Notes: a model not told the origin generated them from the letters alone. Numbered from the stretch's first letter, positions 1 through 6,339 are shown. The stretch is 11,415 bases of DNA from Patulibacter sp041648495 (GCA_041648495.1 JBAZOW010000109.1:1-11415); one strand, 5' to 3'. Translations and numbers: made by a program.

Positions 1-77
1 ACCAAGAGAAACAGCGACGCAGCGGCCACCACGAGCATGTTGCGGTGGGGCAGGCGTCCCCGCCGGGCACCGGCCAT
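1..77 (-). CDS. 5' end of an unidentified gene with an N-terminal signal/anchor segment (partial)
   Basis: The minus strand opens with ATG at 77-75 and stays open to the window edge, giving 25 codons. The peptide begins MAGARRGRLPHRN and runs into MLVVAAASLFLLV. That is a basic N-terminus followed by a hydrophobic stretch, the pattern of a signal peptide or membrane anchor. A Shine-Dalgarno-like GGAG lies at 90-87 on the coding strand, nine bases before the ATG, so this is one of the few first genes here with a visible ribosome binding site. The gene is transcribed away from the rest of the window and is preceded by a dyad cluster like those in front of the EPS genes. I cannot name the product: too little is present. 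A cell-envelope protein is plausible only from the N-terminus and context. Confidence 0.55.
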   Translation of the reverse strand, partial: MAGARRGRLPHRNMLVVAAASLFLL

Positions 78-136
78 CAGACGGCGCTCCGTGTCGTGTT
101 GACCAGTAGTTGCGTCGTCCAGACCATCAGACCACG

Positions 137-167
137 ATTGTGGTGCGTACCGCGGGCGATTCCCATC
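137..167 (-). promoter_or_regulatory. Candidate promoter for the partial leftmost gene, with an overlapping inverted repeat
   Basis: On the minus strand GATGGGAA (167-160) is followed, after 17 bases, by CACAAT (142-137), which matches four of six bases of TATAAT. The start of transcription would fall near 130, leaving a leader of about 50 nt that contains the GGAG site before the ATG at 77. An inverted repeat, ACCAC-GATT-GTGGT (131-144), overlaps the proposed -10 and could be an operator. GATGGGAA recurs in the other two long intergenic regions. Seen: the motifs and spacing. Inferred: promoter function. Confidence 0.3.
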
Positions 168-180
168 GGCTCACCGGGTG

Positions 181-254
181 GTCCGACGGGGGATCGCGAC
201 ATCCCCCAGGGTCGATCCGATCGGGGGAGGCGGACATCCCCCCATCGGGGGACC
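181..254. repeat. Dyad cluster A: GGGGGA/TCCCCC inverted repeats
   Basis: Two dyads of GGGGGA, 8 bases, TCCCCC lie at 188-207 (spacer TCGCGACA) and 223-242 (spacer GGCGGACA). The first extends to a perfect 7-bp arm, GGGGGAT/ATCCCCC. A further GGGGGA at 247-252 can pair with TCCCCC at 237-242 across a 4-base loop. The cluster lies between the stop of the response regulator (266) and the start of the divergent partial gene (77), so it is upstream of the latter and just downstream of the former. It may be an operator array or a set of RNA hairpins. Related clusters occur at 3941-4048 and 7628-7694. Confidence 0.6.
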
Positions 255-265
255 ACGTGCCGAGT

Positions 266-910
266 TCAGTCGAGCAGCTTGCGCCGCATCGCGACGGCCA
301 CCGCCGCCGCGCGCTCCGAAACGCCCAGCTTGTCGTAGACGTTCTGGGTGTGGGTCTTGACGGTCGCCGTCCCGATCTGCAGCTCGGCCGCGATCGCCGG
401 GCCCGAGAGCCCGTCCGCGATCAGCCGCAGGACCTGGCGCTCGCGCGGCGAGAGCACGGGCGTGTCGTCGTTGACGCGGCCGCGGACCTCGGACGCCAGC
501 ACGGCCTGCGCCTCGGGAGCGAGCACCGTGCCCCCGCGGGCCACGGTCACGATCGCGTCACCGATCGACCGGCGGTCGGCTTCCTTCGTCAGGTAGCCGT
601 GGACGCCGGCCTGCACCGCCTCGTAGACCGCCGTGCTCGCGTCCTCCCCGGACAGCATCAGCACCCGGGTCCCCAGCTCGTCCCGGCGCACCGCGTGCAG
701 CACCTCCAGACCCGTCTGCACCGGCAGTCGCAGATCGAGCAGCGCCACCCGCGGACGCAGCTCGCGAATCAGCCGCAGCGCTTCGCCACCGTCCTGCGCC
801 TGTCCCACGATCTCGAGGTCGGAGCGACGGGACAGCGCTCCCACCAACCCATCCAGGAAAATCGGATGGTCATCCGCGACGAGGACGGTTATGGGGTTCC
901 CCGAGGACAT
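266..910 (-). CDS. NarL/LuxR-family two-component response regulator
   Basis: A 214-residue response regulator, the usual length for the NarL/FixJ class. The receiver domain (about 7-125) has the acidic pair D13-D14, phospho-acceptor D59 in the ALLDLRLP context, S87 at the switch Ser/Thr position and conserved K109. A LuxR-type helix-turn-helix (about 151-212) contains LSPRERQVLRLIADGLS and the recognition-helix region TATVKTHTQNVYDKLGV. It should bind DNA as a dimer once phosphorylated, most likely by the divergently encoded kinase. I chose ATG 910 because the receiver fold begins just after it (ITVLVADDHP) and because the open frame upstream runs antisense to the kinase gene. No Shine-Dalgarno is visible. 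A TACGCT hexamer (923-918 on the coding strand) ends seven bases before the ATG, suggesting a leaderless message. Its targets are unknown; the nearby repeated dyads are candidates by inference only. Confidence 0.95.
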   Translation of the reverse strand: MSSGNPITVLVADDHPIFLDGLVGALSRRSDLEIVGQAQDGGEALRLIRELRPRVALLDLRLPVQTGLEVLHAVRRDELGTRVLMLSGEDASTAVYEAVQAGVHGYLTKEADRRSIGDAIVTVARGGTVLAPEAQAVLASEVRGRVNDDTPVLSPRERQVLRLIADGLSGPAIAAELQIGTATVKTHTQNVYDKLGVSERAAAVAVAMRRKLLD

Positions 911-994
911 GCTGGCGAGCGTAGCGCGTCGTCGGCGGCGTTTCGTGCGCAGCACGGGTTCCTTCACCCCGTATACGCGCGGTATCCTGCACTG
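911..994. promoter_or_regulatory. Divergent promoter region between response regulator and histidine kinase
   Basis: This 84-bp gap must drive both two-component genes. Leftward, TACGCT (923-918) ends seven bases before the regulator ATG. Rightward, TATCCT (983-988) ends six bases before the kinase GTG at 995. Both fit the actinobacterial TAnnnT -10 pattern and place the transcript start at or next to the start codon. No good -35 is seen on either side. An inverted repeat ACGGG (954-958)/CCCGT (968-972) and the palindrome GTATAC (971-976) lie before the kinase -10 and could be operators. The GGGGGA/TCCCCC dyads of the other intergenic regions are absent. Confidence 0.5.
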
Positions 995-2224
995 GTGAGC
1001 GCCGGACCCATCGCCCCCGCGGAGCGTACGCCGCGCGTGGGAGGGTCGCCGGGACCGCATCCGACGCGCACGGAGGTCGTGGAGCACTGGCCCGCCGAGC
1101 AGCCGCTGACCGACCGCGCGACGTGGCGGACGATGGTCGTTCGCGGTACGGGCGGGGTGCTCGCGGCCACCCTGGCCGCGATCGGCAGCGAGATCACGGT
1201 GCCGTTGGCCGTCCTGCTGGCCGTCGCGGCGGCCTGGGTCTCGGCGAGCACCCTCTACGCCCGTGATCGTCCGTGGTCGATGGGCCGGTCGCGCGTCTTC
1301 GCGCTGGTCGACCTGATCCTGCTGCTCGCGGTCGCCGCGGTCTCCGGCGGGGTGGACTCCGAGGTCCGATTCGTGCTCTGCCTGGCTCCGTACGCCTGGG
1401 CGGCCACGATCGACCGTCGCGGCTTCGCGGCGCTGGTCGGGCTCGGACCGATCGCCTTCCTCGGGCTGTGGCTGGTCGACGGCACCGAGCAGGACGCGTT
1501 CAGCCTGCTCTCGACCTTCGCCGCGATCTACATCGCCGCGGTCACGCTCGGCCTGGTCATGCTGCAGGTCCGGATCGAGGCGGCCGACCGCGCGGCCGCG
1601 CTGCAGAGCGCCCGCGCCGCCCTGCTGCTCGAGCTGAGCGTGGTCGAGCGCACGCACCACGAGCAAATGTCCAACCAGCTGCACGACGGGGCGCTGCAGG
1701 CGTTCATCAGCGCCCAACAGGATCTCGCCGAATATCGCGAGGGCGACATCGAGGCGCTGCCGATGGCCGTCGCCACGCTCGACGACGGGATCACCGAGCT
1801 CCGGCGCACGATCCACGAGCTGTTCCGCACCGACCAATCGGACGTCGGGACGAAGATCGGCGAGCTCTGCCGGACGATCGAGCAGCGGCGCGAGATCGCG
1901 ATCGACGTGCGGATCGACCCCGAGCTCGCCGTCCTCCACAACGACGTGCTGGTCGGGATCATCGGCGAGCTGGTCACCAACGCGGTCAAGCACGCGAAGG
2001 CCGGTTCGCTGCTCGTCGCGCTGACCCAGACCGACGAGGACATCCGGATCGTGGTCCGCGACGACGGCGTCGGGATGACCCTCCACGACCGCGACCAGGC
2101 GGTCCAGTCCGGGCACATCGGCCTCTCCTCGATCGACCGCCGGATGCAGGCGCTCGGCGGACGCTGGCGGATCCGCAGCGCCCCCGGGCGGGGCACCAGC
2201 GTCACCGTCGAGCTGCCGCGCTGA
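995..2224 (+). CDS. Membrane sensor histidine kinase, NarL/DesK-like (HisKA_3) class
   Basis: A 409-residue kinase starting at GTG 995. The first 45 residues are probably cytoplasmic. About six hydrophobic segments follow (roughly 48-63, 67-86, 101-117, 124-139, 144-161, 170-191) with very short loops, so there is no extracellular sensor domain and the membrane bundle itself probably senses. A helical linker (192-222) leads to the phospho-acceptor H230 in NQLHDGALQ, the HisKA_3 pattern. The HATPase_c domain shows the N box around N329 (ELVTNAVKHA), G1 at 356-361 (DDGVGM), then GHIGLSSIDRRMQALGG and a GRGTSVTVELP end. GTG 995 is preferred because a longer frame upstream overlaps the regulator gene antisense, while the next in-frame Met (M47) would cut into the first membrane segment. 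A TATCCT -10 six bases upstream supports a leaderless start. The signal is unknown. Confidence 0.93.
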   Translation: MSAGPIAPAERTPRVGGSPGPHPTRTEVVEHWPAEQPLTDRATWRTMVVRGTGGVLAATLAAIGSEITVPLAVLLAVAAAWVSASTLYARDRPWSMGRSRVFALVDLILLLAVAAVSGGVDSEVRFVLCLAPYAWAATIDRRGFAALVGLGPIAFLGLWLVDGTEQDAFSLLSTFAAIYIAAVTLGLVMLQVRIEAADRAAALQSARAALLLELSVVERTHHEQMSNQLHDGALQAFISAQQDLAEYREGDIEALPMAVATLDDGITELRRTIHELFRTDQSDVGTKIGELCRTIEQRREIAIDVRIDPELAVLHNDVLVGIIGELVTNAVKHAKAGSLLVALTQTDEDIRIVVRDDGVGMTLHDRDQAVQSGHIGLSSIDRRMQALGGRWRIRSAPGRGTSVTVELPR

Positions 2225-2228
2225 TCCC

Positions 2229-2238
2229 GCGCCGGCGC
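2229..2238. other. Small palindrome in the 15-bp convergent gap
   Basis: The histidine kinase stop (2222-2224) and the Wzz-kinase stop (2240-2242) are separated by 15 bases, which include the perfect palindrome GCGCCGGCGC. It is too short and lacks a T-run to be called a terminator with any confidence. If neither gene has a terminator here, transcripts would read antisense into each other. Confidence 0.25.
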
Positions 2239-2239
2239 C

Positions 2240-3730
2240 CTAGCGACGCTCGGCCGCGGCCCGGCGCGCCCAGCCGCGCCGCGTGGTCGCCTCGTAGTAC
2301 GCCGACGTCGTCGCCTGCGTCCCGGTGACGACCCAGCCGAGCGGCCGCACGTCGGTCCGCTCCAGCAGGCCCGCCATCGTGTCGAGCGCCCGCCGGTCGG
2401 TGGTTCGCGGCCGGCCGACCAGCAGCACGTCGTCGACCGCGTCGATGATCGCGAGCGCGTCGCTGACCTCGCCGAGCGGCGAGGAGTCGATCAGCACGTA
2501 GTCCGCGACCGCGCGGGCTTCCTCCAGCAGCGCGTGCATCCGCACCGCCAGCTGGGGCAGCAGCATCACGTCGTCGGGACCGTTGGCGATCTGGACCACA
2601 CGCAGCGGCGCCAGCCGCGGAGCCGAGCGCATCACGTTGCCGAGCGTGACCGGCACGCCGACCAGCGCCGAGAGCGGCTCGATCGCGGTCAGCCCCACGG
2701 CGCCGGCGACGCTCGGGCGGCGCAGGTCGAAGTCGATCACGACGACCCGCTGTCCGGCGCTGACCAGCGCAAAGGCCAGGTTGAGCACGGCGGTCGTCTT
2801 GCCGTCGCCGCTCGACGCGCTCGTCACCAGCACCCGCCGGCACTGCGCCGGCTCGCGCTGCATCTCGAGCTGGAGCTGCAGCGTGCGGAACGCCTCGCGG
2901 ACCGCGGGCGGCATGTCGATCCCGTCCCGTCCGCGGACCTCCGGGACCCCGACCAGCATCGGCACGGGAATCGTCTGCAGCAGCTCCTCGCGGGAGCGCA
3001 CCCGGCGGTCTCCCCGCTCCAGCAGGAGCGCTCCGATGCCGCCGAGCACCAGGCCGAGGACGATCGCCGCGACGAGCACCATCACGTCCGCCGGACCGTT
3101 CGGGTTGACGTCCGCGGCCGCCGGTTGGGCGAGCGAGAGCGTCGGATCGCCCTGGTCGCGCAGGGTCCGCAGCTGCTCGCGCGGAACCTCCAGGCTGGCC
3201 TCGTTGCGACCCGCGATCGCGGTCAGCGCCAGCCGCGCCTGCTGCTGGACGTCCCGGTCGCGGACCGCCAGCGCGGCCTCGGCGTACGCGTTGGCGAGCG
3301 CCGCGGCGCGCGCTCCCGAGCCCGCGGTGGCCGCGACGGCGACCAGATCGCTGCCGCCGGCGGCCTCGACGACGACCGCGTCGGCCAGCTCGTCCGCGGT
3401 GGTGCCCTCCCCCAATCGTCGGGCGGCGACGGACGCGTTCTGCGACGAGTCGAGCAGGGCCGTGGCCGTCAGGAGATTGCGCGCACCATCGCCGGAATCG
3501 CGCACGATCCGGATCCCCGCGAGGGTCGAATCGGCCTGCTGCGGGAACGGCGTCACGAGGATCTGCGCCGTCGAGGTGTACGACGGGGCGCGCAACGACA
3601 AACCGACCAGCGCCGCGCCGATCGTGGCCAGCAACAGCGTGGCGACCAGCCACCAACGCCGACGCATGGCGCTCAGCAGGGCCGAGATCGGACCGTCGTC
3701 GCTGCCGGGGGTGGCGGGATCAGGGTTCAT
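2240..3730 (-). CDS. Wzz/BY-kinase fusion: polysaccharide co-polymerase with tyrosine-kinase ATPase domain
   Basis: A 496-residue inner-membrane protein of the Wzc/CpsCD type that controls EPS chain length and export. Order: membrane segment 1 (26-46, after RRRWW), a Wzz-type extracytoplasmic region of about 170 residues, a proline-containing approach (ADVNPNGP), membrane segment 2 (216-237), then a BY-kinase domain. The kinase has Walker A around 305-313 (ASSGDGKTT, K311), Walker A' VVVIDFDLRRP (D333, D335) and Walker B VLIDSSPL (D415). The oligomerisation motif EX2RX2R appears as E279-AFR282-TLQ285, with the last Arg replaced by Gln. The C-terminal tyrosine cluster is reduced to Y478-Y479. 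Fusion of both halves is usual in proteobacteria and also occurs in actinobacteria. ATG 3730 is the only suitable start before segment 1; no Shine-Dalgarno is evident. The gene converges with the histidine kinase, with 15 bp between stops. Confidence 0.92.
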   Translation of the reverse strand: MNPDPATPGSDDGPISALLSAMRRRWWLVATLLLATIGAALVGLSLRAPSYTSTAQILVTPFPQQADSTLAGIRIVRDSGDGARNLLTATALLDSSQNASVAARRLGEGTTADELADAVVVEAAGGSDLVAVAATAGSGARAAALANAYAEAALAVRDRDVQQQARLALTAIAGRNEASLEVPREQLRTLRDQGDPTLSLAQPAAADVNPNGPADVMVLVAAIVLGLVLGGIGALLLERGDRRVRSREELLQTIPVPMLVGVPEVRGRDGIDMPPAVREAFRTLQLQLEMQREPAQCRRVLVTSASSGDGKTTAVLNLAFALVSAGQRVVVIDFDLRRPSVAGAVGLTAIEPLSALVGVPVTLGNVMRSAPRLAPLRVVQIANGPDDVMLLPQLAVRMHALLEEARAVADYVLIDSSPLGEVSDALAIIDAVDDVLLVGRPRTTDRRALDTMAGLLERTDVRPLGWVVTGTQATTSAYYEATTRRGWARRAAAERR

Positions 3731-3792
3731 GGCTACGACCGCCCGGGATGGGAAGACGACCGCGTGGTTGCGACTCGTCGGTACACCCGATG

Positions 3793-3804
3793 CAGGCGGC
3801 GAAT
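3793..3804 (+). repeat. 12-bp shared intergenic repeat, copy 1
   Basis: CAGGCGGCGAAT occurs here and again, identically and in the same orientation, at 7725-7736 in the other divergent EPS intergenic region. Both copies are in non-coding DNA. Here it overlaps the candidate -10 of the Wzz-kinase gene. Confidence 0.5.
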
Positions 3805-3807
3805 ATA
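3802..3807 (-). promoter_or_regulatory. Candidate -10 element for the Wzz-kinase gene
   Basis: On the minus strand the hexamer TATATT is one base from TATAAT and sits in the only AT-rich pocket of this intergenic region. Transcription would start near 3795 and leave a leader of about 65 nt before ATG 3730. There is no clear -35 hexamer 17 bases upstream. The element overlaps the end of the 12-bp shared repeat, so a protein bound to that repeat would compete with polymerase. Confidence 0.4.
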
Positions 3808-3940
3808 GCGCGTGTGAACCGTCCGCCCACGGGGTTTGCCGGCCGCCGTCGGCGGCGCCTACCACGTCCGGCCCGACCGGTGGAGGCGGCATGGACGATC
3901 GTTGGACCCCGAGGCTCGGGCGATTGGACCGCACCCGATC

Positions 3941-4048
3941 ATCCGACGGGGGGACGGACCTCCCCCGCCCGCCACAGCACCGTCCGGGGGGACGCGATCT
4001 GGTCCCCTCAATCCGCCGCTCGCCCGATGGTGGGGGGACCCGGTACCG
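3941..4048. repeat. Dyad cluster B: GGGGGA/TCCCCC inverted repeats
   Basis: GGGGGA (3949-3954) and TCCCCC (3961-3966) form one dyad with spacer CGGACC. GGGGGA (3987-3992) and TCCCC (4003-4007) form a second, with a 10-base spacer. A lone GGGGGGACC (4032-4040) is followed by the palindrome CGGTACCG (4041-4048), ending 15 bases before the sugar transferase start. The cluster is thus placed to affect the sugar transferase gene by protein binding or as hairpins in its leader. Confidence 0.6.
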
Positions 4049-4063
4049 CCGATCATCCTGGTC

Positions 4064-5449
4064 GTGCCTCCGTCGCCCGAACCCCCCAGCTCCGCGGTCG
4101 CACGCCGCAGCGGCTCGCTCCGCCGGAGCGTTCGGTCGGCCCTGCCCCTGGTGCTGATCGCGGTTGCGGGGGCCACGCCCACGGCGATCGAGCATCCGCG
4201 CCACGCCGTGGTGCTCGCGCTCGCGTTCCTGGTCACCGCGTTCCTCAGCCGGCACAACCCCGAGGTCGTGTCGACGTTGCCGCTGGCCCGGATCGCGCTG
4301 CCGGTCGCCCAGGTCGCTTCGGCCTCCGTGGTCAGCGTCGTGGTCGGCCTGATCACGGTCGGGTCGATCCCGCCCGCCGCGCCGTTGCTGGCCGGCACGC
4401 TGATCGTGCTGCTGCTGACGGCCTGGTTCGAGGCCCGCAGCCGGCGCCGCCGGTTCGTCCGTGTCCTGGTGCTCGGGACGACCGACGAGTCGCGGGAGCT
4501 GCAGGCGACGGTGACCGACGTCGGTGCCCACCACTACCGCGTGGTCGCCACCACCGACGAGCTCGACCACCTGGACGAGACGCTCGTGGCGTCCCGCAGC
4601 GACCTGGTCGTCTTCACCGACCACATCGACCGCAGCGCGGTGCTGCACCACGTCGCCCAGGCGATGCGCACCCGGCGGGTCCACGCGGTGCCGCTGTCGA
4701 CGTTCTGCGAGACCGCCCTCGGGGTGGTGCCGTTGGCCTCCGTCGACGCGGTCTGGCTGACCGCCCTCGCGTCGCCCGACGCCGCCTGCCACGAGAGCCC
4801 GTCCGGACGGGCCTTCGACGTCGTCGTCAGCCTGCTGCTGAGCATCCCGACCATGTTCCTGGTCGCGCTGCTCGCGCCGTTCATCCGCGCCGACGGCGGC
4901 CCGGTCTTCTTCCGCCAGTGGCGGGTCGGACGCGACGGCCGTCCGTTCGAGATCCTCAAGCTGCGCACGATGACCGGCGAGGGCGCCGACTGGTCGTCGG
5001 CCGACGACCCGCGGATCACGCGGCTCGGCGCCGTGCTGCGTCGCACGCACATCGACGAGCTGCCGCAGGTGCTCAACGTGCTGAAGGGCGACATGAGCAT
5101 CGTCGGTCCGCGCCCCGAGCAGGTGCTGATCAGCCACGACCTCGAGAACGAGATCCCGCTCTTCCCCTACCGCCACATGGTGCGCCCGGGGATCACCGGC
5201 TGGGCCCGCGTCCGCTGCGGATACGCCAGCTCCACGGAGCAGAGCGCGCTCAAGCTCGGCAACGACCTCTTCTACATCAAGCACCGTTCGCTGGTGCTCG
5301 ACGTGGCGATCGTGCTGGAGACCCTGCGGCTGACGCTGTTCGAGCGTCAGCACGAGGTTCGCCCGCCGGCCGCCGACTACGTGCTCGGCCCCAGCCGCAC
5401 CGCCTTCGGCGCTCCGGCGCCTCCCGGACTGACCAAAGGTTCCGCATGA
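4064..5449 (+). CDS. Polyprenyl-phosphate sugar-1-phosphate transferase (WbaP/CpsE-like initiating enzyme)
   Basis: A 461-residue membrane enzyme that should transfer a sugar phosphate from a nucleotide sugar to undecaprenyl phosphate, the first step of repeat-unit assembly. The N-terminal half has about four hydrophobic segments (26-42, 46-62, 76-99, 103-121), then a soluble Rossmann-like region (130-245). The catalytic domain starts with RAFDVVVSLLLSIPTMF, a re-entrant membrane helix with D252. It continues with GPVFFRQWRVGRDGRPFEILKLRTM, the D331-E332 pair in HIDELPQVLNVLKGDMS, then IVGPRPEQ and VRPGITGWARV. These are family signatures. The start is uncertain: GTG 4064 gives the usual family length and begins just before the first membrane segment, but has no Shine-Dalgarno. 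An in-frame TTG at 3836 would add 76 unlikely Pro/Arg-rich residues. The last codons overlap the next gene by four bases. The sugar specificity cannot be read from sequence. Confidence 0.94.
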   Translation: MPPSPEPPSSAVARRSGSLRRSVRSALPLVLIAVAGATPTAIEHPRHAVVLALAFLVTAFLSRHNPEVVSTLPLARIALPVAQVASASVVSVVVGLITVGSIPPAAPLLAGTLIVLLLTAWFEARSRRRRFVRVLVLGTTDESRELQATVTDVGAHHYRVVATTDELDHLDETLVASRSDLVVFTDHIDRSAVLHHVAQAMRTRRVHAVPLSTFCETALGVVPLASVDAVWLTALASPDAACHESPSGRAFDVVVSLLLSIPTMFLVALLAPFIRADGGPVFFRQWRVGRDGRPFEILKLRTMTGEGADWSSADDPRITRLGAVLRRTHIDELPQVLNVLKGDMSIVGPRPEQVLISHDLENEIPLFPYRHMVRPGITGWARVRCGYASSTEQSALKLGNDLFYIKHRSLVLDVAIVLETLRLTLFERQHEVRPPAADYVLGPSRTAFGAPAPPGLTKGSA

Positions 5450-6276
5450 TCACCGCAGACTCCGAAGCGTTCGCCCGTTCCTACGACCGAACCGCGCTCC
5501 GCGTCCACCACCGACTCCAGGACGACCCCGGACTGACGATCGACGCGCTGGTCGCGTTCGCCGCGTCGCACCCGGAGGACCTGGTCGAGCACAACCTGGG
5601 CCGCGTCGACGTCGCGCTGCCCAGCGGCGACGCCCCGCGACTGGGGGGCAGCGGCGCCGACGTGCTGGCCGACATCGCCGAGAACGGCTCCTGGATGGTG
5701 CTGAAGAACGTCGAGCGGCACCCGACCTACGGCGCGCTGCTCGACCGCCTGCTCGACGGGGTCGAGCCGCTGGTGCCGACGGGCGAGGGCACGAAGCTGC
5801 GCCGCGAGGCGTTCATCTTCGTCTCGGCTCCCGGCTCGGTCACGCCGGCGCACACCGACCCGGAGCACAACTTCCTGCTCCAGATCCGGGGCGGCAAGAC
5901 GATGCACGTCGGGCCGTTCGACGACGAGCGGACCCGGTCCGAGGCGCTCGAGCGCTACTACGCCGGGAACCACCGCAACATCCCGCAGGTGCCCACCGGA
6001 CTCGAGGCGTTCGAGCTGCTGCCCGGCCAGGGCGTCTACGTGCCGCCGGACGAGCCGCACTGGGTGCAGAACGGCGACGACGTCTCGATCTCGCTGTCGG
6101 TCACCTGGCGCACGCCGACGACCGAGCGCCGCAGCCGCCTGTGGGCCGCCAACCACCAGCGGCGCGAGCGCGGCAAGCGGGCGCGGACCCCGGGCGAGTC
6201 CCGCGTCCACGACAGCGTGACGCTGGCCCGCTCGCGCGCTTCGGCGCTGCGCGACCGGCTGCCGATCCTCTCCTGA
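5446..6276 (+). CDS. JmjC/cupin_8-like putative 2-oxoglutarate-Fe(II) oxygenase
   Basis: A 276-residue cytoplasmic protein. The sequence PAHTDPEHNFLLQIRGGKTMHV followed by PPDEPHWVQNG gives an HxD...H metal triad, H136, D138 and H205. K151 in GGKTMHV may bind the co-substrate. This is the layout of JmjC/cupin_8 hydroxylases, a family that hydroxylates protein side chains or small molecules. A basic C-terminal tail (about 225-276, many Arg) lies outside the fold. The ATG at 5446 overlaps the stop of the sugar transferase as ATGA, and AAAGG (5435-5439) lies six bases upstream, so translation is coupled. Its role in polysaccharide synthesis is unknown. It could modify the transferase, a lipid carrier or a peptide substrate; these are guesses. 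It might also be a non-enzymatic cupin, though all three metal ligands are present. Confidence 0.8.
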   Translation: MITADSEAFARSYDRTALRVHHRLQDDPGLTIDALVAFAASHPEDLVEHNLGRVDVALPSGDAPRLGGSGADVLADIAENGSWMVLKNVERHPTYGALLDRLLDGVEPLVPTGEGTKLRREAFIFVSAPGSVTPAHTDPEHNFLLQIRGGKTMHVGPFDDERTRSEALERYYAGNHRNIPQVPTGLEAFELLPGQGVYVPPDEPHWVQNGDDVSISLSVTWRTPTTERRSRLWAANHQRRERGKRARTPGESRVHDSVTLARSRASALRDRLPILS

Positions 6277-6290
6277 GGGGGATCGCCCCC
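6277..6290. other. GGGGG-ATCG-CCCCC hairpin directly after the oxygenase stop
   Basis: A 5-bp all-GC stem with a 4-base loop begins at the first base after the TGA of the oxygenase gene. It includes one more GGGGGA hexamer. It may help stop transcription or protect the 3' end, or be another copy of the intergenic dyad element; no T-run follows. Confidence 0.4.
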
Positions 6291-6310
6291 GCGCGCCGTT
6301 CGGAAAACGC

Positions 6311-6339
6311 CGGTTTGCCCGCCTAGGGCGGGCGAACCG
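6311..6339 (-). terminator. Hairpin terminator between convergent genes
   Basis: CGGTTTGCCCGCC (6311-6323) and GGCGGGCGAACCG (6327-6339) form a 13-bp stem with loop TAG and a single mismatch, which is a G-U wobble in the plus-strand RNA. On the minus strand the hairpin is followed by GCGTTTTCC, a short T-run that makes it a good intrinsic terminator for the GT4 gene. For the plus-strand oxygenase gene the same hairpin lacks a T-run but may still act. Confidence 0.72.

Larger units (their letters stand above)
3731..4063. promoter_or_regulatory. 333-bp divergent intergenic region between Wzz-kinase and sugar transferase
   Basis: No convincing gene lies here. From left to right it holds GATGGGAA (3747-3754), the 12-mer CAGGCGGCGAAT (3793-3804) shared with 7725-7736, and the only AT-rich pocket of the region (AATATA, 3802-3807). 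A GCCGCC-GTC-GGCGGC hairpin follows (3842-3856), then a GGAGG (3882-3886) before a short non-convincing frame. The right half is dyad cluster B (3941-4048). It must contain at least one promoter in each direction. The rightward one is not obvious by eye. Confidence 0.7.

Noticed and set aside
110..994. Long N-terminal extension of the histidine kinase frame
   Set aside because: It lies antisense to the well-supported response regulator and its translation has no domain; GTG 995 with a TATCCT -10 is the better start.
2534..3808. Long plus-strand frames across the Wzz-kinase gene
   Set aside because: Arg/Gln/His-rich shadow translations typical of the opposite strand of a GC-rich gene; the minus strand carries clear Walker and Wzz motifs.
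3948..4037. G-quadruplex from the G5-G6 runs in cluster B
   Set aside because: The G-runs are separated by loops of tens of bases and alternate with C-runs that would pair with them, so dyads or hairpins explain the sequence better.
3836..4063. TTG-started extension of the sugar transferase
   Set aside because: The added residues are Pro/Arg-rich and encoded by the G5A/TC5 dyads; the family length is met from GTG 4064.
3731..4063. Riboswitch (for example cyclic-di-GMP type) ahead of the sugar transferase
   Set aside because: I saw none of the conserved riboswitch core sequences; only simple GC hairpins are present.
3891..4157. An 88-codon frame with GGAGG (3882-3886) just before its ATG, ahead of and overlapping the sugar transferase gene
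   Set aside because: The product is a Pro/Arg/Gly-rich string with no domain, runs through the dyad cluster and overlaps the real gene in another frame. The ribosome-binding-like site is the only support, so it is not listed as a gene, though a leader peptide cannot be ruled out.
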